DNA of 64,000 nt, from positions 1 through 64,000 of the forward strand of contig JBMDXB010000076.1 of NCBI GenBank assembly GCA_048594885.1, written 5' to 3'. The position numbers were made by a program, and so were the translations under genes. The first letter of the stretch is position 1, and every line of letters starts with the position of its first letter. Positions 1 through 11,681 of this stretch are shown piece after piece. The notes beneath the pieces were generated by a model. That model did no database searches. It was given only the letters and a program-made list of their open reading frames with translations, and had not been told where the DNA came from. This DNA comes from JBMDXB01 sp048594885. GTDB taxonomy: Bacteria > Acidobacteriota > Vicinamibacteria > Vicinamibacterales > 2-12-FULL-66-21.

Positions 1-595
<595 letters not shown>

Positions 596-717
596 AGCTA
601 ACAAAGCAGCGCCTGCGGCCGCGGCGAGCGAGTGAAGCGAGTCGAGCCGCAAGCGCCTGGGGGTGGGGCCCCAGGCGCGTTAAGAAAAGCAGACAGAGAG
701 CTGAAGAAAAGCAACCT

Positions 718-4926
<4,209 letters not shown>

Positions 4927-5013
4927 GCTGCTTGCCCGCCGTCGCGCGTAGCGCGAAGGCGGGGCCGCTGTGCGCTGTCCGCGGTTCGCTGATCGCTGTT
5001 CGTTTAATGGCCC

Positions 5014-5041
5014 GGGCCGGCTTCGCGCCGGCCCTCGTTTT
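5014..5041 (+). terminator. Intrinsic terminator after rpoC
   Basis: A perfect 8-bp GC stem (GGGCCGGC at 5014-5021, GCCGGCCC at 5027-5034) encloses a 5-nt TTCGC loop. It is followed by TCGTTTT. It lies 87 nt after the rpoC stop and would end the rpoBC transcript. The next small gene starts only 11 nt further on. Confidence 0.85.
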
Positions 5042-5052
5042 GTACGCTACCT

Positions 5053-5232
5053 ATGGAAATCCTCGTCCTCTTCGCGATTCTCGCGCTCCTCATCTTCGGC
5101 CCGCGCCGCGGCGGGCGCTGGCCGAGCCCCTTTGCGATGATCCTCGGCGCCGTGCTCCTCGTGTGGCTCGCCACGGCGTTCGGCCTGGGCGCGATCTGGA
5201 ACGCGATCGTGGGGCCGGTCGCGCAGCCGTAG
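5053..5232 (+). CDS. Small two-helix membrane protein (59 aa)
   Basis: A 59-residue frame with ATG at 5053 and TAG at 5230-5232. The sequence shows two hydrophobic stretches (residues about 2-14 and 25-45) separated by a basic, Pro-rich turn (GPRRGGRWPSP), as expected for a small inner-membrane hairpin protein. No family is recognised. There is no Shine-Dalgarno sequence and the start lies just after the rpoC terminator; TACGCT at 5043-5048 could be a -10 element, although the spacing to ATG is short. Its last nine residues, AIVGPVAQP, are identical to the end of another small frame at 8010-8189. Coding status is probable rather than certain. Confidence 0.5.
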   Translation: MEILVLFAILALLIFGPRRGGRWPSPFAMILGAVLLVWLATAFGLGAIWNAIVGPVAQP

Positions 5233-5414
5233 ACGCACCCTTGTCATCGACTCGGTGCGCGTCGCGTCGAAGTTACTGCGATCTCCCCGCTCGTCCGGCG
5301 TCCCAGCTGTCTCCATCGACCGCCATTTCCACGAGGCAGCTGACCTCTGCTCCGAGAAAACCTGTCAATCGCGCATAACTCAGGCGTGGCACGGCTGCGG
5401 CATGCGCAAGTGGG

Positions 5415-6030
5415 ATGGCGGTGTCGCGCCTGCTCCAACAACTAACGGATCCGTTCTGGCTGATCGCGGCTCTCCTGTACGGCGCCGGGCTGCGGCTGAA
5501 CGAATGCCTCGAGCTTCGCGTGAAGGACCTGGATCTCGAGCGCTCACAAATCACGGTGCGGCGTGGCAAGGGCGCGAAGGATCGGGTGACGATGCTGCCG
5601 CGCGCGGTACAGCAGCGGCTCTCCGACCATCTGCATCGGGTTCGCGAGATGCACACACGGGATCTCGCCGCGGGTGTCGGCCGCGTCGTGTGACCCGAGG
5701 CGCTTGCGCGCAAGCACCCGAATGCTGACCGGGAGTGGCGATGGCAGTTCGTGTTTCCAGCGGCGCGTATCTGCTGCGATCCGAAGTGGGGACGGCCGAG
5801 CCGGTTCCACCTCCACGAATCCGCAGTGCAGCGGGCGGTCGCTGAAGCGGCGAAGCGTGCTGGCCTGACGAAACACGTCGGACCCCACAGCCTCCGCCAC
5901 TCCTTCGCCACGCATCTTCTGGAGGACGGGTACGACATCCGCACGCTGCAGGAGTTGCTCGGGCGTGCAGACGTCAGTACGACGATGGTGTATACCCACG
6001 TTATCGTGGGCGGCGGCCAAACGTACCGGC
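5415..6030 (+). pseudogene. intI: Integron integrase remnant (in-frame stop)
   Basis: This is a tyrosine recombinase of the IntI type. The 5' part (5415-5690) has the catalytic-domain opening LLYGAGLRLNECLELRVKDLD with the first catalytic Arg. After TGA at 5691-5693 the same frame continues with PEALARKHPNA, the IntI-specific insert (FPAARICCDP...FHLHESAVQRAV), the HSLRHSFATHLLEDGYD box and the VYTHV tyrosine. The reading frame is the same on both sides, so only the TGA interrupts it. The LLGH histidine of the family reads LLGR here, a second inactivating change. The N-terminal SAM-like domain is missing upstream (TAA at 5376-5378). After YTHV the tail diverges from the family. IntI enzymes recombine attI and attC sites; cassettes follow on the same strand, the inverted arrangement known from Treponema denticola-type integrons. 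Confidence 0.85.
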
Positions 6031-6145
6031 TGCTGTCGAGCACATGCGTGTTAACATGCCGGCCACACAGGTCTTGCAGTGGGCAGCACCGAGGCGAACC
6101 CCGCGTTTACGCGCGGCGGCCTGCGCGCGGTCTACTCCAAGACAT

Positions 6146-6152
6146 GTTAGGC
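6146..6152 (+). other. Candidate attI/first cassette crossover (GTTAGGC)
   Basis: The heptamer GTTAGGC matches the integron core site GTTRRRY, where recombination occurs between G and TT. It lies between the intI remnant and the first cassette gene, in the orientation expected for an attI junction. No paired attC-like folded half was found 5' of it, which is consistent with attI but does not prove it. Confidence 0.45.
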
Positions 6153-6171
6153 AGACCTCCAGAGCAAGGAG

Positions 6172-6594
6172 ATGGTTCAAGCTCAGATTTGGCGCCGACT
6201 CTACTACTTTCTCTCAGCAGTGTTCGTTTCGACTGCTGCGCTGAACATGCTGCACGTGCGTGCCGGTTTCCTCACGAACCACGCCGCAGATTTTGTTGTT
6301 CCCGCATGGCTCTACGTCGCTGTCCGCGGCCGCGCGCCTGGTGGAAACAGAGGGTGGGTAAGTCGTACGGTCGGACGCTCCCCTGCGGTCGCCGGCTTGA
6401 CACTCTTCGTTGCCAGCACGATCACAGAATTGAGTCAGCTTCTCTGGCCCCACGGCCTGTTTCGCGGCACCTTTGACCCTCTCGACATCGTCGCATTCGC
6501 CGCAGGGTTAAGCGGCTGCTATGCTCTCGAACGCATTCTCATGCGGCGATTGCCTACCGCCGTTGATGCACACAGTGGCGCGCCGGCTGCCTAA
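6172..6594 (+). CDS. VanZ-like membrane protein, first integron cassette gene
   Basis: A 140-residue protein with about four hydrophobic segments. It ends in a VanZ-type motif (ITELSQLLWPHGLFRGTFDPLDIVA): an ITE-x-Q-LL stretch followed by the acidic FDPLDIVA turn near residues 95-120. VanZ-like proteins are small inner-membrane proteins of mostly unknown role; some give low-level glycopeptide resistance. The stop codon lies inside the following attC site, a hallmark of integron cassette genes. The ATG at 6172 follows AAGGAG with no spacer, so the true start could be slightly downstream, or the transcript may rely on an upstream promoter. Confidence 0.7.
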   Translation: MVQAQIWRRLYYFLSAVFVSTAALNMLHVRAGFLTNHAADFVVPAWLYVAVRGRAPGGNRGWVSRTVGRSPAVAGLTLFVASTITELSQLLWPHGLFRGTFDPLDIVAFAAGLSGCYALERILMRRLPTAVDAHSGAPAA

Positions 6595-6701
6595 CGTGGA
6601 GTTGAACCTGACGGCGCCTCTGTCGGAAGCGGCTGGCTCGGCATTCGCCCGCCGGCCGCATTCTTTGTGGAGCGCCGCAGGTTAACTCCGCCGCGTTAGG
6701 C
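6589..6701 (+). other. attC recombination site 1 (113 bp)
   Basis: It begins with GCCTAAC (RYYYAAC consensus) and ends with GTTAGGC (GTTRRRY). The inner arms GAGTTGAACCTGACGGCGC and GCGCCGCAGGTTAACTC are complementary except for unpaired bases on the left arm. Those extrahelical bases are what polarises attC folding of the bottom strand. Its position directly behind a cassette gene fits. Confidence 0.85.
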
Positions 6702-7028
6702 GGCGAGACCAGACCACTGAAGCCGAATTAGAACGTTGGCCCGCGCTCTTGGCGTGCGCCCCAAAAGGGCTCGAATGACGACGTCGTGTTCGTCGAACGT
6801 GTAATAGAGATGGCAGCCCAGTTTCCGTATGTAAAGACGTCGCAGAGCGGGTACTGCGGAGTGAGTGTAGGCACTTCCAGCTCCGGGCAGGAGAGCCACG
6901 ATCTCGATGGTTTTTTTGAGTTCGGCGGCGAAGAGATCCTGGTGATTTCGATTCTCGAGCCACCACTCCCGTGCTCGGTCGACGTGCTGGCTCGCCGTCT
7001 CGGTGAAGCGGACGCGACGCGGCTTCAA
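6696..7028 (-). CDS. ParE/RelE-family toxin in an integron cassette
   Basis: A 110-residue protein of the ParE branch of RelE/ParE toxins: an N-terminal amphipathic helix pair (ETASQHVDRAREWWLENR), then the beta-sheet core with LYIRKLGCHLYYTFDEHDVVIRALLG. ParE toxins poison gyrase and RelE toxins cut mRNA; the sequence suggests the ParE type. It starts with TTG at 7026-7028 overlapping the antitoxin TGA (TTGA), so the two genes are translationally coupled. The gene is on the minus strand, opposite to the cassette direction. Its TAA stop is made by bases of the attC1 core GTTAGGC, an extremely tight packing. Expression must come from its own promoter upstream of the antitoxin. Confidence 0.75.
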   Translation of the reverse strand: MKPRRVRFTETASQHVDRAREWWLENRNHQDLFAAELKKTIEIVALLPGAGSAYTHSAVPALRRLYIRKLGCHLYYTFDEHDVVIRALLGRTPRARANVLIRLQWSGLAA

Positions 7029-7249
7029 CTCGATCGCAGCCGTTTGAGAACGTCGGCGGCATCAACGGCCCGGCCCGCATCCACGTCGGCCTGCGACTGA
7101 GCGAGAGCCGCATGCAACGCCGCGCGGTCTGCATCGTCGAGCCAGTCCCCTGGGTCCAGCGGCAGCAGCTCCACTTCGGTGCCCTCGGGCAGGTTCGTCG
7201 GCTCGTCAATCACGAGACGCCCGCTACGCACTCGAGCCTTGATCGTCAT
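7025..7249 (-). CDS. Antitoxin partner of the ParE-like toxin
   Basis: A 74-residue protein with an N-terminal beta-strand module (MTIKARVRSGRLVIDEPTNLPEGTEVEL) like AbrB/DUF104-type DNA-binding antitoxins. A C-terminal helical, acidic tail (DDADRAALHAALAQSQADVDAG) would wrap the toxin. ATG at 7247-7249 is chosen because upstream residues look non-coding. The stop overlaps the toxin start by 4 nt. Antitoxin-first order is the usual operon layout. The promoter should lie in 7250-7275, between the start and attC2. Confidence 0.7.
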   Translation of the reverse strand: MTIKARVRSGRLVIDEPTNLPEGTEVELLPLDPGDWLDDADRAALHAALAQSQADVDAGRAVDAADVLKRLRSS

Positions 7250-7275
7250 CGGGTCAGCGTAGCACTTGACGTACC

Positions 7276-7371
7276 GCCCAACAACGGCTGCACCCGACAG
7301 CGGCCGGCGGGCGCCGGCGCATGTAGAATGCGCCGTGAACGGCCGCTGCGGGTGAGCCGCAGACGTTCGAC
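7276..7371 (+). other. attC recombination site 2 (96 bp)
   Basis: It begins GCCCAAC (matches RYYYAAC) and ends GTTCGAC (one mismatch to GTTRRRY). The arms CGGCTGCACCCGACAGCGGCC and GGCCGCTGCGGGTGAGCCG pair with extrahelical bases on the left arm. It closes the toxin-antitoxin cassette. Confidence 0.75.
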
Positions 7372-7419
7372 GGACCGAGGAACGCACGTGACCTGGCAGG
7401 GCCAGACGAGGGGAGGCTC

Positions 7420-7908
7420 ATGCTGACGGCTGTACGATCAACTTTCCTCATGGTGGCCGGGCTGTTCATGCTCGCGGACACCGGCACGACACAGGCTCGG
7501 CAAACCAGAGATCCACGGCCCGTTGAAGAGGCCGTGCTGACGACAAGCGCCGAAATGGCGCGAGCCGCAGCGGCGGTCGATGCTGAGCGGCTGTTCAGCT
7601 TCATGCTCGACACCGACAAGGGGTCGGTCATCCAGAACGGGGTGTTCCTGGCCACCCGCGAGGAAGCGCTGCAGCGAGTGAAGGCCAACCTGCGGGGAAT
7701 CAGCAAGATCGAGTATCGCTGGAAGCGCGAGCATGTGACAGCCTTGTCGGAGAATGTTGCCCTCCTGACGGCGGATGGCGAGTCGGTGGCCACCACGACG
7801 GAAGGCCAGGTCTTCACGACACCGTTTGCGCAGACGGTCGTGTTCGTCATGCGGGAGGGCCAATGGAAGGCCATTCATGCACACCAGTCCTCGCCGCAGG
7901 TAAGGTAA
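7420..7908 (+). CDS. Exported NTF2/SnoaL-like protein in a cassette
   Basis: A 162-residue protein with an N-terminal signal peptide (hydrophobic residues about 8-20, then an AQARQ cleavage region). It continues as a cone-shaped NTF2/SnoaL-like fold of the DUF4440 style: EEAVLTTSAEMARAAAAVDAERL helix, a TREEALQRVKANL helix and the strand YRWKREHVTALSENVALLTADG. Proteins of this fold bind small hydrophobic ligands or act as isomerases; no substrate can be read here. It starts 48 nt after attC2 in cassette orientation, with GGGGAGG upstream of ATG 7420. No attC follows it directly. Confidence 0.6.
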   Translation: MLTAVRSTFLMVAGLFMLADTGTTQARQTRDPRPVEEAVLTTSAEMARAAAAVDAERLFSFMLDTDKGSVIQNGVFLATREEALQRVKANLRGISKIEYRWKREHVTALSENVALLTADGESVATTTEGQVFTTPFAQTVVFVMREGQWKAIHAHQSSPQVR

Positions 7909-8009
7909 AGCGGAGCCGTCGAACAACTATCAGGCCTCCCCTCATCAAGAGCGCAGATCTCTTCCCTCCGGTCGTCTGAAGACTCGCGTCGAACAATGAA
8001 GCGCGAACG

Positions 8010-8189
8010 GTGAAGCGGATGTCGATCGCGTTCTCCCTGGCCGCTGTCTTCGTTTCCAGCGCTGGTGCGGCATCGTCACCGAGCCGAGCGTCCGAAGCAG
8101 CGCCGCCCGATCGAGTGCCGGCAGCGCCCGCAGCGACGCCTGGGCCGGCAGCAGGGCCGGCCATCGTCGGGCCCGTCGCGCAGCCTTGA
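8010..8189 (+). CDS. Small putative exported Pro/Ala-rich peptide (59 aa)
   Basis: A GTG at 8010 (or ATG at 8019) opens a frame of 59 or 56 residues. Its N-terminus looks like a signal peptide (VKRMSIAFSLAAVFVSSAGAAS) and the remainder is low-complexity Ala/Pro. The C-terminus AIVGPVAQP is identical to that of the small membrane protein at 5053-5232. No family is recognised and the Shine-Dalgarno is weak, so it may not be expressed. Confidence 0.3.
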   Translation: MKRMSIAFSLAAVFVSSAGAASSPSRASEAAPPDRVPAAPAATPGPAAGPAIVGPVAQP

Positions 8190-8200
8190 TGTTGCGGCCT

Positions 8201-8692
8201 TCAGAACGTTCCCTCCCTAGGCCCGCGCGCCTCCTTGTCAATCTGCCGGATCGCACCGAGGTGGTACGCGATGTGCGCAATGCTGGAGATCAGCCCTGCC
8301 AGCTCCACCTCGTTCGCGTCGCGCGGCGTCTCGAGGATGTCATGCCAGCGATGCGCCTCGTCGCGCAGGCCGTTACGGATCTCCTTCCACTCGGCCTCGT
8401 CCACCAACGAGATCGTCCACGCCTGGTCCCATGTCGCGTCCGCGAAGGGATTGCCGCCCTCACGCGCCCACCGGTTCATCAGCGAGAGGCCGTACCGCAC
8501 GTGCTGCGCATGCGCCGCAATCGTGGCGCCGTCGTTCACCGACCGGGACGCGTCAGCCGCCGATAGGCGATCGAGCGAGCGCAGCAGGCCGACGTCGCCG
8601 GTGTTGAGAATGAAACCGTCATTGCCCGGCACGCCGTCGACCACCTCCGCGAAGAGCCGCGCCAGAGCCGGACTGATGTCGTTCGTACGCAT
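8201..8692 (-). CDS. DinB-superfamily (YfiT/DUF664-like) putative metalloprotein
   Basis: A 163-residue four-helix-bundle protein. The DinB-type metal triad can be seen: a His in HAQHVRYGL near residue 62 and the C-terminal HIAYHLGAIRQI motif near residue 145. DinB-like proteins bind Ni/Zn and several act as thiol-dependent S-transferases; the actual reaction is unknown. The ATG at 8690-8692 is preferred over a TTG at 8725 because the extra 11 residues look non-coding. It is transcribed against the cassette direction and lies between attC2 and attC3, back-to-back with the GH43 fragment. Confidence 0.7.
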   Translation of the reverse strand: MRTNDISPALARLFAEVVDGVPGNDGFILNTGDVGLLRSLDRLSAADASRSVNDGATIAAHAQHVRYGLSLMNRWAREGGNPFADATWDQAWTISLVDEAEWKEIRNGLRDEAHRWHDILETPRDANEVELAGLISSIAHIAYHLGAIRQIDKEARGPREGTF

Positions 8693-8736
8693 CCCAAAAT
8701 CGTACTTCACCCGCCCTGGGTACAATGCGACGCGTC

Positions 8737-9085
8737 ATGGGCGAAATCATGGTGAACGCGGTCCTGGCGCTGATGGCGACGTTCGCCGCCCTTGGGGGTC
8801 CGCCGCATGAAGGAGGGCAGGCGCGGACGTCCGGCAACCCGGTTCTCGCGGGCTGGTACGCGGATCCCGAGGTGCACGTGTTCGCGGGCCGATACTGGAT
8901 CTACCCGACGTACTCCGCGCCGTACGACGAGCAGACGTTCATGGACGCGTTCTCGTCTGCCGATCTCGTCACCTGGACGAAGCACGCGTCATTCTCGTGA
9001 GGTGGGCGACCCGCGCCCTGTGGGCGCCGTCGGTCGTGGAGAAGGACGGATGGTATTACCTGTTCGTCGGCGCCGAAGATGTATC
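8737..9085 (+). pseudogene. Truncated, frameshifted GH43 glycosidase copy
   Basis: An ATG at 8737 gives a signal-peptide-like start and then the first GH43 blade (SGNPVLAGWYADPEVHVFAG), including the catalytic base Asp in YADPE. The frame stops at 8998-9000. The DNA still aligns with the intact GH43 gene at 12481-13881 up to about 9085, with a short deletion near 8996 causing the frameshift, after which homology ends. Bases 8850-8985 and 12996-13131 differ at only one position. TACAAT at 8721-8726 could be a -10. The fragment sits directly before attC3 and cannot encode an active enzyme. Confidence 0.85.
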
Positions 9086-9113
9086 AACTGATCGAGCTGT
9101 TTCGACAGTAGCG

Positions 9114-9188
9114 GGCTAACACGCGTTGCACCAGACGGCCGCAGGCGCGATCGTGAGCGGGTCGCTGGTGAACGCTGGCCGTCTAGGC
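9114..9188 (+). other. attC recombination site 3 (degenerate, about 75 bp)
   Basis: It begins GGCTAAC and ends GTCTAGGC, a core with one extra base. The inner arms GCGTTGCACCAGACG and CGCTGGTGAACGC pair with extrahelical bases on the left arm. The site is degenerate at the crossover and may be inactive. Confidence 0.6.
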
Positions 9189-9249
9189 TGCGGATGATCT
9201 TGTACGTCGGCCGAGGATACATGCAGATAGCGGAGACAGTCTCAATCCT

Positions 9250-9758
9250 GTGAATGTTGCGACCGCGCTCGGCATTCCGGTCGCGATCATCGCGTTCATC
9301 GTTGATCGCTACCGTGTTCGCCGTGATCGGGAGCTTGAGACGTACCGAACCCTATCGGACGAGTACTTCGAGTACCTGCAGAGCGTCTTTGATCACCCGG
9401 AGCTCTCGACGACGGAGACGGAATGGAGCAAGGCAGGAGACCAGGGTCGAAGCCCACAGCAGGACCTACTGGTTCAGATGGCCGTCAATCTAGTAGAGGC
9501 GGCCTTCTTCCTCGATCGCGGTCATCGCTCCTCGTTTCGAAAAGCGGAGTGGACGGGTGGCAGGCGCACCTTGAAGACTGGTGTGCCCATCCAGCGTTCG
9601 TCGCGCGTTGGCCAGAGATCGTGGAGCAATACGACGCAGAATTTCAGAAACACGTTAGACACGTGTATCAGCAAGCTCGGGCCGTTGGGACGCCGCCTAG
9701 CAGGCCGCTCCAGCCGACGAGCGGCGCGCAGACGCTCGGATGGCTACAACAACTGTGA
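9250..9758 (+). pseudogene. Frameshifted cassette gene, unknown membrane-anchored protein
   Basis: A GTG at 9250 opens a frame with one N-terminal transmembrane helix (GIPVAIIAFIV) followed by a charged helix (DRYRVRRDRELETYRTL) and a conserved-looking FFLDRGH segment near residue 95. Around 9550 the sense moves to another frame, which reads DGWQAHLEDWCAHPAFVARWPEI and stops at 9756-9758 inside attC4. One inserted or deleted base at about 9550 explains this. The combined product would be about 168 residues. It starts 61 nt after attC3 and ends inside attC4, so it is a cassette gene. No function is recognised. Confidence 0.6.
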
Positions 9759-9792
9759 GCGCCGCTCGCGGCTGAGCGGTGGAACGTTAGCC
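9695..9792 (+). other. attC recombination site 4 (98 bp)
   Basis: It begins GCCTAGC and ends GTTAGCC, each one base off consensus. The arms GCCGCTCCAGCCGACGAGCGGCG and CGCCGCTCGCGGCTGAGCGGT are complementary apart from extra bases on the left arm. The folding potential is strong. Confidence 0.75.
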
Positions 9793-9966
9793 GGACTGGA
9801 ACGAAGCGAACACGGAACGGTACCGGGGCGCTCCAACTCGCCGTGATCCTGTCGGTCGTCGGATTTTGGCATCCGCGCTCAAGGACCTCGGCCAGCCGGC
9901 GGGCCCGTTCGAACGTCGATGCTTTCCGACGTTGATCGCTCGTCGCCACCGGAGTAGGCTCTTCTC

Positions 9967-10167
9967 ATGACGACCATGGCGGAGATTACGGGTGCGATCC
10001 GGCGCTTGCCGAAACGCGATCTCGCGAAATTGCGGAAATGGTTTGCGGAGTTCGATGCGGCGGCGTGGGATGAGGAATTCGAGGAAGACGTGGCGGCTGG
10101 TCGGCTGGATGCGCTCGCGCGCGAGGCCTTGCGGGACGACCGCGCCGGTCGAACGAGCGACTTGTGA
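9967..10167 (+). CDS. Antitoxin-like protein (66 aa) in an integron cassette
   Basis: A 66-residue mostly helical protein (MTTMAEITGAIRRLPKRDLAKLRKWFAEFDAAAWDEEFEEDVAAG) ending in a basic/acidic tail with DALAREALRDDRAGR. Such short proteins with an LPxxDLxxLxxWF helix and a W-D-x-E-F-E-x-D segment are common partners of RelE-type toxins. The TGA overlaps the GTG start of the next gene by 4 nt, so translation is coupled. It lies between attC4 and attC5 in cassette orientation. Confidence 0.7.
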   Translation: MTTMAEITGAIRRLPKRDLAKLRKWFAEFDAAAWDEEFEEDVAAGRLDALAREALRDDRAGRTSDL

Positions 10168-10496
10168 AGCACCGGGCAACTCCGCGGTTCTGGCGAGCGT
10201 ACCGCGGCCTGCCCGGACAGATTCAGCAACTCGCCGATCGCAGCTACGCGCTTCTCAAGAACAACCCGACACATCCCAGGTTGCATTTCAAGAAGGTTGG
10301 CGCGTTCTGGTCTGCGCGCGTTGGCTTGCACCACCGCGCGATCGCCGTCGAAGCTGGCGGTGATCTCGTCTGGTTCTGGATCGGCTCACACGCCGACTAC
10401 GACAAGCTGCTTGGCCGGTGGCCGGCTAACCAGCGCTTGCAGCCGACGGCGGCGCGCGGCGGGCGCACAACCCGAAAGAAAGGCCGCCGCGGCTGA
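10164..10496 (+). CDS. RelE/HigB-like toxin in an integron cassette
   Basis: A 110-residue protein with the RelE fold pattern: KHRATPRFWRAYRGLPGQIQQLADRSYALLKNNP at the N-terminus, then FKKVGAFWSARVGLHHRAIAVE and WFWIGSHADYDKLL. The family usually cuts mRNA on the ribosome; SARVGLHHRAI and the HADYDKLL end are typical. GTG 10164 overlaps the antitoxin stop. The natural C-terminus is probably near residue 90; the last about 20 codons (from QRLQPTAARGG) are read out of attC5, a common feature of cassette genes. Confidence 0.75.
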   Translation: MKHRATPRFWRAYRGLPGQIQQLADRSYALLKNNPTHPRLHFKKVGAFWSARVGLHHRAIAVEAGGDLVWFWIGSHADYDKLLGRWPANQRLQPTAARGGRTTRKKGRRG

Positions 10497-10513
10497 AGCG
10501 CAGGACGTTGGGC
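10424..10513 (+). other. attC recombination site 5 (90 bp)
   Basis: It begins GGCTAAC (one base off RYYYAAC) and ends GTTGGGC (full match to GTTRRRY). The arms AGCGCTTGCAGCCGACGGCGGC and GCCGCCGCGGCTGAAGCGC pair with extrahelical bases on the left arm. It is the last recognisable attC in the array. Confidence 0.8.
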
Positions 10514-10520
10514 GGACTAA

Positions 10521-11620
10521 CTGCGGGTCGCGACTTCTCGCGCGACCTTTGCAGGACGGACGACACTTCGAGTAACCGATGATCGACTCCGCCACCTGGC
10601 GAAAGAAGTACTAGCCATCTTCGGCCGGCTTCACAAAGTCCGTCAGCCCCGAGTTGTTCCAACCGAGACTGCACTGAGCAAGGCCCTCGAAGACGTGTTC
10701 TGGTCGAGCCTCGAGCGTTACGAAGGGAATCTCCTGAAGGCTCGAATCTACTTCGCCCCGAGTCAAGCATTGAGCGAGTCCGAAGGAGTGATTCGACCTG
10801 CAAGACCGTATCGCCTTTCGACACGCGGGATCCGTCAGCTTGCGCCAGCCCACGCATTCGATGGCGGGCTCTTGGTTGTTGACGATTCGGTCGAGGGAGT
10901 CCGTGTCGAAGGGATCCTTGGCGGGTTTCCGTTCGTCCGAGGAGCGTGCACGCAGTGGCTGTGTGTCGAATGTCGCGGAGAGGGCAGCCTGAGAGTCTCA
11001 AGCGGGTCACAACCGCTGCTCGAATTCGCCCGCGGCGGGGTAAAGCAGTTGGGAGGAATGTCTTTCGACAGGACGACCGCGGAAGTGCTGCTCTGTGGAT
11101 TCTGCCGGCCGGAACCTCGATGGGCGGTGACCTGGAGGGATTGGGAGAACGCGTCGAAATGCGGTCTGCCTGGTGGGCACCGTTTCGAGAGATGTGGGAG
11201 GAGCGAACTTCCGTGATGCGATTGCTCAACCCGGGCTGCGACAAGGGGCGTGAGTTCTTACAGGTAGCTGCACAGGAATGGGATCACCTGAGGCAGCAGG
11301 CCGTGACTAGGTCCATATCTAGTCTCGCCAAGGTTGATGGAGCCATCGTCATCAACTCACGTCGGGAAGCCCCGGCGATTCCGGCGCTCACCTGAGAATC
11401 CTGAACCTCTACATCGAAAAACTGAGGACACTTGCGCACGGAAAGCAGGAGCGCTGATGGCGATTCGCTGTGCCAGCCGCGATTCGCACGGGGCCCGCGG
11501 CACGCCGGCTGGCGGAGCTGTCATCGTTGACCGGTGGCAGAATCCGAGTACGTTCCGCGTCATCAGGATGGCGGTACGTGCGTACCGACCACCGGGGTCT
11601 CTCGATTGTCGATGTTTCTC
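10521..11620 (+). pseudogene. Degenerate DACNV/DisA_N-like sensor protein, several frameshifts
   Basis: From 10521 one frame reads TDDRLRHLAKEVLAIFGRLHKV and runs to 11216 through LERYEGNLLKARIYFAP, LSTRGIRQLAPA and GVRVEGILGG, but has no good start codon before GTG 10695. Near 11085 the sense shifts to a second frame (LWILPAGTSMGGDLEGLGERVEMRSAW, then SISSLAKVDGAIVIN). Near 11350 it shifts again (GALMAIRCASRDSHGARGTPA, then AELSSLTGG and QDGG/VRAYRPPGSL in different frames). This order resembles the DACNV domain, a catalytically divergent relative of the diadenylate cyclase DisA_N fold, from memory of the family. At least three frameshifts and the missing 5' end make it a pseudogene. It begins immediately after attC5. 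Confidence 0.5.
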
Positions 11621-11681
11621 GGCGATTTCGCAATGGCACGGCTGTCGCAGGCACGCCAGCCGGAAAGCGACGGAGCCTGCC

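Noticed and set aside
5691..5693. TGA as selenocysteine codon in the integrase
   Set aside because: No SECIS-like hairpin was apparent. The family has an ordinary residue here, and a second catalytic residue is lost.
8690..8725. TTG start at 8725 for the DinB-like gene
   Set aside because: The ATG at 8692 gives a normal-length protein; the extra residues overlap the region before the GH43 fragment.
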